A DNA stretch of 10,731 nt from NCBI GenBank assembly GCA_003142355.1, contig PLMF01000407.1:1-10731 (forward strand), given 5' to 3'. This DNA comes from Bryobacterales bacterium. Its GTDB lineage: Bacteria; Acidobacteriota; Terriglobia; Bryobacterales; Bryobacteraceae. Below are positions 1-7,015 of the stretch, one piece after another. The notes below the pieces were generated by a model that had not been told where the DNA came from, searched no databases, and saw nothing but the letters and a program-made list of their open reading frames with translations. The position numbers were made by a program, and so were the translations under genes. Position 1 is the first letter of the stretch, and each line of letters begins with the position of its first letter.

Positions 1-87
1 AAAATAGGACGCGGACCTGACCAGGAATGGACCGAAACAGTGAAGCCAGATACCCCGACGCTGGATCTCCAGCCCAACCTGGGCGAG

Positions 88-142
88 CCGCATCGGATTC
101 AGTCCCGAACGTCTGGGGACCGAACCGATGCGGTTTTTCTTT
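88..142 (+). terminator. Rho-independent terminator-like hairpin, rightward
   Basis: A perfect 9-bp stem pairs CCGCATCGG (88-96) with CCGATGCGG (125-133). A second 5-bp stem, GTCCC (102-106) with GGGAC (116-120), is nested inside it, and TTTTTCTTT (134-142) follows directly. Stem plus T-tract on the plus strand is the classical intrinsic terminator layout, so it probably ends a rightward transcript whose gene lies mostly or wholly left of the window. On the minus strand the hairpin lacks a T-tract. The long interrupted stem is larger than usual, so it could instead be the 3' end of a structured non-coding RNA; I do not recognise one. Confidence 0.6.
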
Positions 143-157
143 GGACGTAGCGCTGAC

Positions 158-220
158 AACCGCTCTCTAACGTTCGCGGCTCTGAACGCACATCCGAGCC
201 GCGAACGTAAGAGAGCGGTT
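158..220. repeat. Long inverted repeat: 25-bp arms, 13-base loop
   Basis: The left arm (158-182, starting AACCGCTCTCT) and right arm (196-220, ending AGAGAGCGGTT) are reverse complements except for one A-A mismatch at the twelfth base pair. The loop is 183-195. The element starts 14 bases left of the stop codon of the leftward zinc-ribbon gene, so it sits where a transcription end would be expected for the leftward gene block. Neither side carries a real T-tract, so it is not a classical terminator. It may act as an RNA-stabilising 3' hairpin, a rho-assisted terminator, a REP-like palindrome or a small MITE. The repeat structure is directly visible; the role is inference. Confidence 0.8.
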
Positions 221-233
221 TCGTGACACCCCC

Positions 234-527
234 CTAATAGCTCAGCGTCCCCGTCCGCGGCTTCTCTTCCGCATTCGGCAAGTACAGGGTCCGGCAGTGT
301 TCGCAGCGGTAGATCTCCGCCTCCGCCCCGAATTTCCGCTTCACTTCCTCGCCGAAGAAGTACCACCGCTTCAAATGGCCCGCGCACAGCTTGCCCTTCG
401 CATCCTTTTCGGAGCAAGCTCTCATGCGCGGGATGCGCCGCTTGACCTTGGTGCCGTCGCTGAGCGTATCTACCAGCTCCGCCACCGGCGCCGGCTTATC
501 GGAAACCGCGTATTTCGGATTTGCCAT
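234..527 (-). CDS. Small zinc-ribbon-like hypothetical protein
   Basis: This is a 97-residue soluble protein of unknown function with no signal peptide or membrane segment. Cysteines at 38, 48, 75 and 78 form a C-x9-C ... C-x2-C arrangement, with His51 close to the second cysteine. The terminal YRCEHCRTLY segment is a typical zinc-knuckle half, so a structural zinc site is likely. The middle is basic (RWYFFGEEVKRK). The gene starts 33 bases after the protease stop on the same strand and is probably the last gene of that operon. No Shine-Dalgarno sequence is visible before the ATG. TATACT (plus-strand 541-546) lies just upstream and could serve as a -10 box for an almost leaderless transcript, but no matching -35 is evident. 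A regulatory, chaperone or nucleic-acid-binding role is possible and unproven. Confidence 0.75.
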   Translation of the reverse strand: MANPKYAVSDKPAPVAELVDTLSDGTKVKRRIPRMRACSEKDAKGKLCAGHLKRWYFFGEEVKRKFGAEAEIYRCEHCRTLYLPNAEEKPRTGTLSY

Positions 528-560
528 GTCGAGAACGACGAGTATATCAGGTAGCCCCCG

Positions 561-3500
561 CTACTGGACCGGCAGCACCACCGCCGGCGACGTCTGCCCT
601 CCGATCGAAACCGTAACCTGCTGGTTGCCGGTAAGCCCCGATGGCACCGTCGCGTTGATCTGGTACAGCCCCGCGTAGCCCGGCGCCAGCCCGCTGAATC
701 CGACTTGCGCCTGCTGCCCGCCGATCATCACCACCGGCTGCGTGGTCGTGGCCGCCAGGTTGGCGCCGCCGGGCGCTGGAGCACCGCTCGCCGGCGGGTT
801 CGTCACCGGACCCAGACCATTGGCAAAGAGCGCCAGAGTCTCTCCGGCGTGGGCCGGGTTGCTCGACAGGATGTAGGCGTAGGTGGTGGCATCCAGGGCG
901 GCGATGGTGCCGTTCCCCACAAAGAACGCTGGTGTGTACTGCGCCACCGGCACCGTGACCACGTTACCGTACAAGTAGCCGTCATCCACGCTCACCTTGA
1001 TCTGCACCGACGACTGGCCTGCCAGCTCCCATGGCACCTGCACGTTCACCTGGAGCGAACTGGTGTACGTCAGGTGCCCCGGTACGCTGATACCGGCCGA
1101 GGGCACGTCGAAGCTCACCGTGGTCCCATCGATCACCAGCGGAAGATCGTTACTCGTCGTCAGCGTTGGCCCGTCTCCGCTGGGGTTCGAAAAAAGAAGG
1201 TCCGGGTCCACCAGACCCGTGCCGAATATGGCGATATAGGATCCCGGTGCGATGGGGCCTTTGAAGGTCGCATCGTTCACCACTCCAGCCGTGGTAATCG
1301 TGGGCGGGGCCACTATGTAGACATCCATCGTGTTCGTGACACCCGCCGCCTTGACGGTGATTGTCGGGACACCGGTCCCGGCGCCCAGCACCACGTCGAC
1401 CCACGCGAAGCCGTAGTTGTCGGTGTTGCATGAGGTCACGGTGCTGGAGTTGTTGGGCGAGCACGCAGGCGCCCCCGGAACGCTTCGGAATGTGAGGCTG
1501 CCCGCCTGGCTCACCGACAAACTCACCACCGCATTCGCAACCGGTACGCCGTACTGGTCCTCGACCTGCACCACGGGGACCGCTCCCAGATCCCCGCCCG
1601 GTGCGCCTTCCAATGCCGTGCCGGAAACCAAACTCAGGTTGTCTGCCACGCCGCTGCCCACCAGAAACATGAACGGAATCCGCAGCGCAGTACCCGATCC
1701 CTGCAAGGTAACCGCTCCCGAGTATTCACTCGCCTTCGGAACCGTGCCGGAGAGCGTCACGGTAAGCGCCGTGGCTGCGCCCGCCGCCAGCGTCAGGCTT
1801 TGTTGGTTGGCTGCGACGGTCGCACCCGAAACCGCGGTATTGGCTATGCCGTTGACGGAACAGCAGGCAGCGGAGGCCGCCAGCGTCACCGAACTCGATC
1901 CCTGGTTGGTGATGGTAATCGACTTGGTGATGGGCAATGCGCCCGATTTCACATAACCGAACGAAATGGTGGATGGCTCGGCGGTGACGGAGGCATTGAC
2001 GGCGGCGCCCGCATCCAGTCTGCCGGCGCCGATCGACTGGACGTCCACGGCGTAGCCGGCTTCATCGGTGGTTGTGTTCTGCGCCGCCGCATTCACCAGC
2101 GCCGACTTGATCTGCCCCGGCGTATAGTTTGCATGAGCCTGCTTCACCAGTGCGGCAGCGCCCGCCGTCAGGGGGGCGGTGAAGCTCGTACCGTCCCCGA
2201 TTGCCAGATAACGGCTGCTGCTGAATTGCCCCCCGTTCGGATCGAAGTTCTGCGCGGCCACGTACAGGGCGCCCGGAACCGGCAGGTCCGGGTCATTGTA
2301 ATCCGGCCCCAGGTCGTAGGAGTCCGTGTCGAATCCGCCGGTTGCCACCAGGTCCGGTTTGATGGCCCCATCCAGCGTCGGTCCCATCGAGGAATACCCC
2401 GCAAACTGGTTGGCCACAACCGTGAGACCGGCAACCTGATCGTAGGTGGCCAGTTCCTGTTCGATTCCGGCCGTGTCAATGGTGACCGCTGGCCCCGGGT
2501 GCTGACCGATGTACTGCTTCAGCGCCACGCCGGCGGTGTTCGAGATCATGACCACCGGCCCCGGCAGTGGGTTGTTGGAATAATAGTAACCCATGCCCTC
2601 CGGATTGATTGGGGCGGAGGAATTGTACATGTAGAGGATCACACCTACGGCGCCTGCCGCCTCCGCATTGGCCACTTTAACGTTGGAGGTGCAACTGGTG
2701 TTGCCTGCCGGCCCGTACTCGATCAAAGCGAACGCGCCGTTCAGAGAACCGGCCGGCAGCGATCGACAGGCGTACCCGTCATTGCCGGTTTGGGCGACGT
2801 CGATCAACGGCGCTGTTACGGCCGGGAACACCGCGTCCGACGCCCCGTAGCTCAGGTTGTTGATGTACGGGAAAATGGCATCGCTGTTCTGGGCCGCGAT
2901 CCCCTTCAGGCTCGAGGGTGCATCCGCCGCATTGACGCTCACCGACGGGCCCAACACATGGGAGTTCACCGTGGCCCCCACCCCGATCACCGAAGGCGCG
3001 TTGGCCGGTGAATTGATGCTGTTGAACATCGGGTAATAGTAGCCGTTGTAGCCGCCGTTCCCAACCGCCACCACCACCACCATCCCCGCCTTGACTGCGG
3101 CCTCGTATGCCGCCGCAACCGGATCGCAATAGTTGTTGGGTCCATTTGGCAAACCGCAGATCGCGCCCGTATCCAGCGCGCCCGTGAACGCCGGCCCTAC
3201 CACCGAGAGGCTCGCGATATCCATGTGATCCGCCACGGCGTCCTCAATGGCCCGAATCATGCTGAAGTCGCTGGCGCTGTCCAGCACGCCCGGACTTCCC
3301 GTAATCTTGTAATTGCCCAGGTAAGCCTTGGGCGCCATGCCCACAATCGTCAGCGCACCGCCGCTGGTGGTAATTGCGGGGGTCACGGTTGAATTAGCCG
3401 CGGCGCACGACGCCACCCCCGTGCCGTGCCCGTCCCGGTCGCGCGGCGAATAATCGTCCGGCATCGAATCCACCGCCGGGTTCTTCGGATCGCTCCCTTG

Positions 3501-4124
3501 CGCCATCATGCGCACGTAGCTGCGCGCCACAATCACTTTGTTGCTGGTATAAGCGCAGTCCTCGGGATGGCCGTCGGTGCAAATCGGATAACCCGCCGGC
3601 ATGGGCAGCGTCGAATCCTGAAACGCCGGATGCGTCTGGTCGATGCCGGAGTCCAGGATGGCAATTTTGATCCCTTTTCCGCCGTTGGACATTCCGCCGA
3701 CCGCGTTCCATGCCCCCGGCGCATTCATCAGTTGCGTGGCCCGGTTCAACGCCATTTTGAAGCGGCGCATCGGCCTCACCCCGATCACTCCCGGAATGCT
3801 CTCCAGTTCCGCCACCCTGCTCGCCGGAGCGCCGACAAAAATGTCATTCGCCAGCACGGAAACCGAACCTAAAACCTGGATATTGCGGGACCCAAGCTCC
3901 TTCAGCACCGCCGCCTGCTTCCCTTCCACCTGGCGCCGGTACGCCACCGCCGCCGCCGTCCGCATCTGCTCCCGCGACACAAATCGCGCCGCGACCGGTG
4001 CGTCTTCCAGCAGCAGAATGTATTGGTTGGGAACGAATGGCCCCGGCTGTGGTGCTTGCGCCCCGGCGGCAAGGGATAGAAAGGAAACACACAAAAGCCC
4101 ACGTTTCACTCTGCGAAGTGCCAT
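561..4124 (-). CDS. Secreted subtilisin-like (S8) serine protease with PA insert, Ig-like modules and Solibacter-type C-terminal domain
   Basis: A 1187-residue exported endopeptidase. An N-terminal signal peptide (about 1-24, ending AGAQA) is followed by an I9-like propeptide (about 35-125). The S8 catalytic domain (about 140-710) shows Asp158 in ILDSGID, His233 in DGHGTG, oxyanion Asn356 in AVGNGG and Ser647 in GTSFTAP. A protease-associated (PA) domain (about 435-552) is inserted before the serine, as in many large extracellular subtilases. Behind the catalytic domain come a beta-sandwich stretch (about 715-825), a Big_1/invasin-like Ig domain (about 828-938) and a C-terminal region (about 941-1187) resembling TIGR03437, abundant in Solibacter surface and secreted proteins. 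Cysteine pairs at 182/190, 323/333, 453/478 and 888/899 could form disulfides. The ATG at 4124 is preferred because AGGA lies 5 bases upstream; a TTG at 4163 extends the frame by 13 residues but would spoil the signal peptide start. All catalytic residues are intact, so it should be active. It lies 51 bases behind the histidine kinase gene, same strand, so it is probably cotranscribed with the two-component genes. Confidence 0.93.
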   Translation of the reverse strand: MALRRVKRGLLCVSFLSLAAGAQAPQPGPFVPNQYILLLEDAPVAARFVSREQMRTAAAVAYRRQVEGKQAAVLKELGSRNIQVLGSVSVLANDIFVGAPASRVAELESIPGVIGVRPMRRFKMALNRATQLMNAPGAWNAVGGMSNGGKGIKIAILDSGIDQTHPAFQDSTLPMPAGYPICTDGHPEDCAYTSNKVIVARSYVRMMAQGSDPKNPAVDSMPDDYSPRDRDGHGTGVASCAAANSTVTPAITTSGGALTIVGMAPKAYLGNYKITGSPGVLDSASDFSMIRAIEDAVADHMDIASLSVVGPAFTGALDTGAICGLPNGPNNYCDPVAAAYEAAVKAGMVVVVAVGNGGYNGYYYPMFNSINSPANAPSVIGVGATVNSHVLGPSVSVNAADAPSSLKGIAAQNSDAIFPYINNLSYGASDAVFPAVTAPLIDVAQTGNDGYACRSLPAGSLNGAFALIEYGPAGNTSCTSNVKVANAEAAGAVGVILYMYNSSAPINPEGMGYYYSNNPLPGPVVMISNTAGVALKQYIGQHPGPAVTIDTAGIEQELATYDQVAGLTVVANQFAGYSSMGPTLDGAIKPDLVATGGFDTDSYDLGPDYNDPDLPVPGALYVAAQNFDPNGGQFSSSRYLAIGDGTSFTAPLTAGAAALVKQAHANYTPGQIKSALVNAAAQNTTTDEAGYAVDVQSIGAGRLDAGAAVNASVTAEPSTISFGYVKSGALPITKSITITNQGSSSVTLAASAACCSVNGIANTAVSGATVAANQQSLTLAAGAATALTVTLSGTVPKASEYSGAVTLQGSGTALRIPFMFLVGSGVADNLSLVSGTALEGAPGGDLGAVPVVQVEDQYGVPVANAVVSLSVSQAGSLTFRSVPGAPACSPNNSSTVTSCNTDNYGFAWVDVVLGAGTGVPTITVKAAGVTNTMDVYIVAPPTITTAGVVNDATFKGPIAPGSYIAIFGTGLVDPDLLFSNPSGDGPTLTTSNDLPLVIDGTTVSFDVPSAGISVPGHLTYTSSLQVNVQVPWELAGQSSVQIKVSVDDGYLYGNVVTVPVAQYTPAFFVGNGTIAALDATTYAYILSSNPAHAGETLALFANGLGPVTNPPASGAPAPGGANLAATTTQPVVMIGGQQAQVGFSGLAPGYAGLYQINATVPSGLTGNQQVTVSIGGQTSPAVVLPVQ

Positions 4125-4129
4125 AGCTA

Positions 4130-4134
4130 TCCTG
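4130..4134 (-). promoter_or_regulatory. Ribosome binding site deciding the protease start
   Basis: On the minus strand this reads CAGGA, followed by 5 bases and the ATG at 4124-4122. The upstream alternatives, a TTG at 4163 and an ATG at 4145, have no comparable purine-rich sequence in front of them. This supports the shorter protein, which then begins with a compact signal peptide. Confidence 0.6.
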
Positions 4135-4175
4135 ACGGTACACATTCTGTTCGCGTTTCGCAAGATGCCCGGCCC

Positions 4176-5480
4176 CTACTCCACCGGTAGCTCCATCTCC
4201 ACCTCCAGTCCCGGCCGCGCGTTCCGGGCGCGGATACTGCCCTGGTGCAGTTCCATGGCGCGGCGCGCGATCGACAGCCCCAACCCGGTGCCGCCGCTGG
4301 CGCGGTCGCGGTCGCCTTCCACCCGGTAGAACGCGTCGAACAGCCGCGGCAACGCCTCTTCCGGCACGCCCGAGCCCTGGTCCCGCACACCCACCACCGC
4401 CTTGCCGTTCTTGCGCGCCACGGAGACTTCCACCGCCGTTTCCCTGGGTGCGTACCGGATCGCGTTACGGATCGCGTTCTCCACCGCGCGGCCCAGCAGC
4501 TCCGCATCGCCGGCCACCGTCACCGCCTCGCGCTTCTCGTATTTCAGCTCGCAGCCGTGCGCCGCCGCTTCGATCGAGGAATCCTCGACCAGTTGCTGCA
4601 CCAGCTCGTCCAGCCGCACTGGGGCGCGGCGCAGCGAAGAGGGGTCGCCTTCCGCCCGCGTCACTTGGAGCAGTTGGCCCACCAGCGCGTTGAGCCGGTC
4701 CGATTCTTTCTGAATGCGGTTCAGCGCGGAGTTGGCGTCGTCGCCCGAGCGCGCCAGCTCCACCGCCACCCCCAGGCGCGCCAGCGGTGACCGCAGCTCG
4801 TGTGAGATGTCCAGCAACAGCCTGTGCTCCGCCGTCAGCAGGGTCTCGATCCGTCCCGCCATGCGATCGAACGTGCGCGCCAGTTGGCCCAGCTCGTCGC
4901 GGCGGTTCGAGCCCACCCGCGCCGAAAGGTCGCCGCGCCCGAATCGTTCCACCGCCTTCTCCAGCTTTCGCACCGGGCCGGTCAGGTACAACGCCAGCCA
5001 GTAGCACAGCAGCACCCCCGCCGCCATCACGAAAGCTTGCTCCGGCAGCAGAAACCAGGACCCCACTCGCACCCGCGGCAGGATGTAGAAGAACCAGTAG
5101 CGGCCGTCGTCGGCGAACCGCGCCACCGTGGCGTCGCCCGTGCGGAAGATCTGGTAGAGAGAAGGGCGCCGCGCGCGCCGCACCAGGTCCGAACGATCTT
5201 CGTTGGTCAGCAGGTCCCGGCCCTTTTCATCGGTCAGAATGCCCCTGGCATCGTAGACCCGGTGCAGCGTATCCAGGAACGCCTGCAACCCCGGCCGCCC
5301 GCCAACTTCGTATGCCGAACGGGCCTCTTCGAGCTGGAACGTAACCAGGCGCGCCACCGGGGCCCGCTCGTCGGAAGCAGTTTCGCTGACGTTCAGCGCC
5401 GCGATGAATGCCGACCCCACCACCGTGATGGCCAGCGTGAACCAGAACCACAGCAGGATCTTGGCGAACAGCGATTTCAT
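4176..5480 (-). CDS. CpxA-like membrane sensor histidine kinase
   Basis: A 434-residue inner-membrane sensor kinase expected to autophosphorylate and pass phosphate to the adjacent response regulator. Order of parts: TM1 (about 7-29), a short periplasmic sensor of about 115 residues, TM2 (about 147-167), HAMP domain (about 165-218), dimerisation/phosphoacceptor domain with His227 in DISHELRSPLARL, then an HATPase_c domain with the N-box (Asn335, Asn339), G1 box VRDQGSG (Asp367) and G2 box GGTGLGLSI (396-404). Length and layout fit the OmpR-partner (CpxA/EnvZ-type) family, and no key residue is missing. Its ATG overlaps the regulator stop as ATGA, implying translational coupling; GGAGGA also lies 12 bases upstream. 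CpxA is the closest functional analogy because of the divergent CpxP-like gene; the actual stimulus is unknown. Confidence 0.95.
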   Translation of the reverse strand: MKSLFAKILLWFWFTLAITVVGSAFIAALNVSETASDERAPVARLVTFQLEEARSAYEVGGRPGLQAFLDTLHRVYDARGILTDEKGRDLLTNEDRSDLVRRARRPSLYQIFRTGDATVARFADDGRYWFFYILPRVRVGSWFLLPEQAFVMAAGVLLCYWLALYLTGPVRKLEKAVERFGRGDLSARVGSNRRDELGQLARTFDRMAGRIETLLTAEHRLLLDISHELRSPLARLGVAVELARSGDDANSALNRIQKESDRLNALVGQLLQVTRAEGDPSSLRRAPVRLDELVQQLVEDSSIEAAAHGCELKYEKREAVTVAGDAELLGRAVENAIRNAIRYAPRETAVEVSVARKNGKAVVGVRDQGSGVPEEALPRLFDAFYRVEGDRDRASGGTGLGLSIARRAMELHQGSIRARNARPGLEVEMELPVE

Positions 5481-6169
5481 TCGGCCCCGGCGTCCTCCGG
5501 TTTGCGGCAGAACTGGTAGCCCACGCCCCGAATCGTCTTAATCAAGGCGTCGCCATTTTCGAGCTTCTTGCGCAAGTGGCTGATGTGCATATCGATGGAA
5601 CGGTCATAAGGCGTCGCCTTGCGATTGTAGAAGTTCTCCATCAGGCGGTCGCGCGAAAGCACGCGCCCCGCCGACCGCATCAGCATCTCCAGAATATCGA
5701 ATTCGAAGGTGGTCAGCTCGACGCGTATCCCGCCGGCGAGCACCTCGCGCGTGCCAGGGTCGAGCGTCACCCCGTTCACTTCCAGCCGGCCCGAACTGGC
5801 GCCCGTGCGCGGTTCATAGCGCCGCAGAATGGCCCGGATGCGCGCCGCCAGCTCGCGCGGGTTAAACGGCTTAGGCAGGTAGTCGTCGGCGCCCAGCTCG
5901 AGACCCACGATGCGGTCGACGTCTTCCCCCCGCGCCGTCAGCATCATCACCGGCACTTTGCTCCCGACGCGCAGCCGGCGCAGGATTTCGAAGCCATCGA
6001 TACCCGGCAGCATGACATCCAGCACCACCAGGTCGACCCCCGCTTCCCGCGCCCTTTCGAGCCCCCGGTTCCCTTCGTGTTCGCAATCCACCGTAAACCC
6101 TTCGCGCTGCAAGAACTCCCCCAGCAGCGAGCAGAGCTCCGCGTCATCGTCCACCAATAAGATGTGCAC
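5477..6169 (-). CDS. OmpR/PhoB-family response regulator (CpxR-like)
   Basis: A 230-residue cytoplasmic transcription factor. The receiver domain (1-115) carries the acidic cluster Asp7-Asp9, phosphoacceptor Asp51 in VVLDVMLPGIDG, Thr78 in MMLTARGED and Lys100 in YLPKPF. The winged-helix DNA-binding domain (about 127-222) has the recognition-helix segment SIDMHISHLRKKL and the terminal IKTIRGVGYQF hairpin of the OmpR family. The start is GTG (6169-6167), with no strong Shine-Dalgarno sequence before it. It is the first gene of the leftward block and its stop overlaps the histidine kinase start. It probably regulates its own operon and the divergent LTxxQ gene from the shared spacer, by analogy with CpxR; I saw no GTAAA-N5-GTAAA CpxR box there, so its operator differs or is degenerate. 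Confidence 0.95.
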   Translation of the reverse strand: MHILLVDDDAELCSLLGEFLQREGFTVDCEHEGNRGLERAREAGVDLVVLDVMLPGIDGFEILRRLRVGSKVPVMMLTARGEDVDRIVGLELGADDYLPKPFNPRELAARIRAILRRYEPRTGASSGRLEVNGVTLDPGTREVLAGGIRVELTTFEFDILEMLMRSAGRVLSRDRLMENFYNRKATPYDRSIDMHISHLRKKLENGDALIKTIRGVGYQFCRKPEDAGAE

Positions 6170-6324
6170 GGCTAAAATCTACCACAGCTTCCGTGGCGCA
6201 GCCTCTCAGGCTGCCGTCTCCGCACTCATGCGAAGACTCTTTGTGCCCCGCAAACCATTCGTCCCCAGGCGTGGAGAAGAACCGCAACCATCGCCGCAAT
6301 TTCGGGTTTAAGCCAGTACCACCC
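6170..6324. promoter_or_regulatory. Divergent intergenic region shared by the two-component operon and the CpxP-like gene
   Basis: This 155-base spacer separates the GTG of the leftward response regulator from the ATG of the rightward LTxxQ-motif gene, so promoters for both directions are expected here. Apart from two adjacent hairpins at 6198-6237, I cannot identify clear -35/-10 pairs. No enterobacterial-type CpxR direct repeat is visible. Assignment as a regulatory region rests on gene layout only. Confidence 0.5.
6198..6237. repeat. Two tandem hairpins in the divergent spacer
   Basis: The first hairpin is a perfect 7-bp palindrome, GCAGCCT-CTC-AGGCTGC (6198-6214). One base later a second stem pairs GTCTCCGCA (6216-6224) with TGCGAAGAC (6229-6237) across the loop CTCA, with one mismatch. 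Two back-to-back short hairpins resemble a REP/BIME-type doublet. Their place between divergent genes could also make them operator dyads or a leader structure. No T-tract follows, so a terminator role is unlikely. Confidence 0.55.
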
Positions 6325-6810
6325 ATGAATCGACATCTAATGAGATTTTCTGTAGTCGCGGCGTTGGCAGCCGGAATGGTCTGTGCCCAAGTGCCATCCA
6401 CCACCCCCCAGCCGGGCGGCGGCAATACGGCTGTGCGCCCGCGCGCCGCGGTGCGCCGACACATAGCCCAGGCCCTGAACCTGACTGACGCCCAGAAGCA
6501 GCAGGCCCAGGCGATCATCCAGCAGACGCGGCAGACCGTGCAGCCGCTGAAGCAGCAGGCGAAGCAGAACCGCCAGGCGCTGATGGCCGCCATCAATGCC
6601 GGCAAGGGCGACGTCGAGATTCACCAACTCGTCCTCACGCAAGGAAACCTCGCAGGCCAGTTGGTGGTCGCACGCGCGGAAGCCTTGGCAAAGTTTTATA
6701 GCATGCTGACGCCGGAGCAGCGCGCCAAGGCCGATCTGATGCGCCAGCAGGTGCGTCAGATGATCAAACAACGCATCCGGCAGCGCCTGAGCCAAGGCAG
6801 CAACGGCTGA
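6325..6810 (+). CDS. Secreted LTxxQ-motif protein, CpxP/Spy-like periplasmic stress protein
   Basis: A 161-residue exported helical protein. An N-terminal signal peptide (about 1-21, ending VCA) precedes a Pro/Gly-rich linker and a Gln/Arg-rich helical body with two LTxxQ motifs, LTDAQ (53-57) and LTPEQ (128-132). Two LTxxQ motifs are the signature of CpxP, Spy and the CnrX/ZraP-type periplasmic sensors and chaperones, which form antiparallel helical dimers. Length matches CpxP and Spy. The frame is open from 6193, but the ATG at 6325 is the first followed by a signal peptide; an ATG at 6340 is also possible, and neither has a clear Shine-Dalgarno sequence. It diverges from the CpxR/CpxA-like pair exactly as cpxP does in enterobacteria, so feedback inhibition of the sensor kinase or binding of misfolded envelope proteins is the best guess. 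A metal-sensing role is the main alternative. Confidence 0.85.
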   Translation: MNRHLMRFSVVAALAAGMVCAQVPSTTPQPGGGNTAVRPRAAVRRHIAQALNLTDAQKQQAQAIIQQTRQTVQPLKQQAKQNRQALMAAINAGKGDVEIHQLVLTQGNLAGQLVVARAEALAKFYSMLTPEQRAKADLMRQQVRQMIKQRIRQRLSQGSNG

Positions 6811-6838
6811 TTTCGGGGGCGCGCCCAGCGTTGTCATT

Positions 6839-7015
6839 ATGAGCGTTCAGGACTACATGAAAACCTTTGCCCCGGCCCCGGAAGAACTGAGGGCCATGCA
6901 GGCAACAGCCAGACGGACCGGCGCCGATAGCCTCACAACCGGCCAGGTCAATCGCATTGTGGCCGCGGTCCGCCGCGAACAGAAACCTCCGTCCACCAAG
7001 CTCCGATCCAAATGA
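6839..7015 (+). CDS. Putative antitoxin of a PIN-domain toxin-antitoxin module
   Basis: A 58-residue protein starting MSVQDYMKTF and ending STKLRSK. Its stop overlaps the PIN-protein ATG as ATGA, the typical coupling of an antitoxin to a downstream toxin. The core carries the segment SLTTGQVNRIVAAVRRE, resembling the short helical antitoxins found before PIN toxins (a 'S/A-L-T-x-E-x-I-N-x-I-I-x-x-V-R-x-x-R' type pattern). The charged C-terminal tail would be the toxin-neutralising part. No obvious Shine-Dalgarno sequence precedes the ATG. The gene starts 28 bases after the LTxxQ gene. Identity as antitoxin is inferred from position, size and this pattern. Confidence 0.75.
   Translation: MSVQDYMKTFAPAPEELRAMQATARRTGADSLTTGQVNRIVAAVRREQKPPSTKLRSK

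Noticed and set aside
1..150. Plus-strand frame 1 is open from the window edge to a TAG at 148-150 and could be the C-terminal 49 residues of a protein.
   Set aside because: The frame runs through the terminator-like hairpin (88-142), has mixed third-position bases in its first half and no recognisable motif. An upstream gene could equally end at the TAG at 5-7 or the TGA at 18-20.
705..1433. A 242-residue plus-strand frame.
   Set aside because: Arg/His-rich antisense shadow of the C-terminal domain of the protease, with no motif.
1800..3011. A 403-residue plus-strand frame opposite the protease gene.
   Set aside because: It is an antisense shadow in GC-rich DNA: composition is Arg/His/Gly-rich, there is no domain, and the opposite strand has an intact protease with all catalytic residues.
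4125..4163. Upstream TTG start (4163) for the protease.
   Set aside because: It adds 13 residues without a ribosome binding site and displaces the signal peptide from the N-terminus; the ATG at 4124 has AGGA 5 bases upstream.
6091..6105. A GTAAA sequence that could be half of a CpxR-type box.
   Set aside because: It lies inside the response regulator coding sequence and has no second GTAAA at the right spacing.
6193..6324. N-terminal extension of the LTxxQ protein frame back to an alternative start at 6193.
   Set aside because: It would place 44 residues before the signal peptide and would run through the tandem hairpins. The ATG at 6325 gives a normal exported protein.
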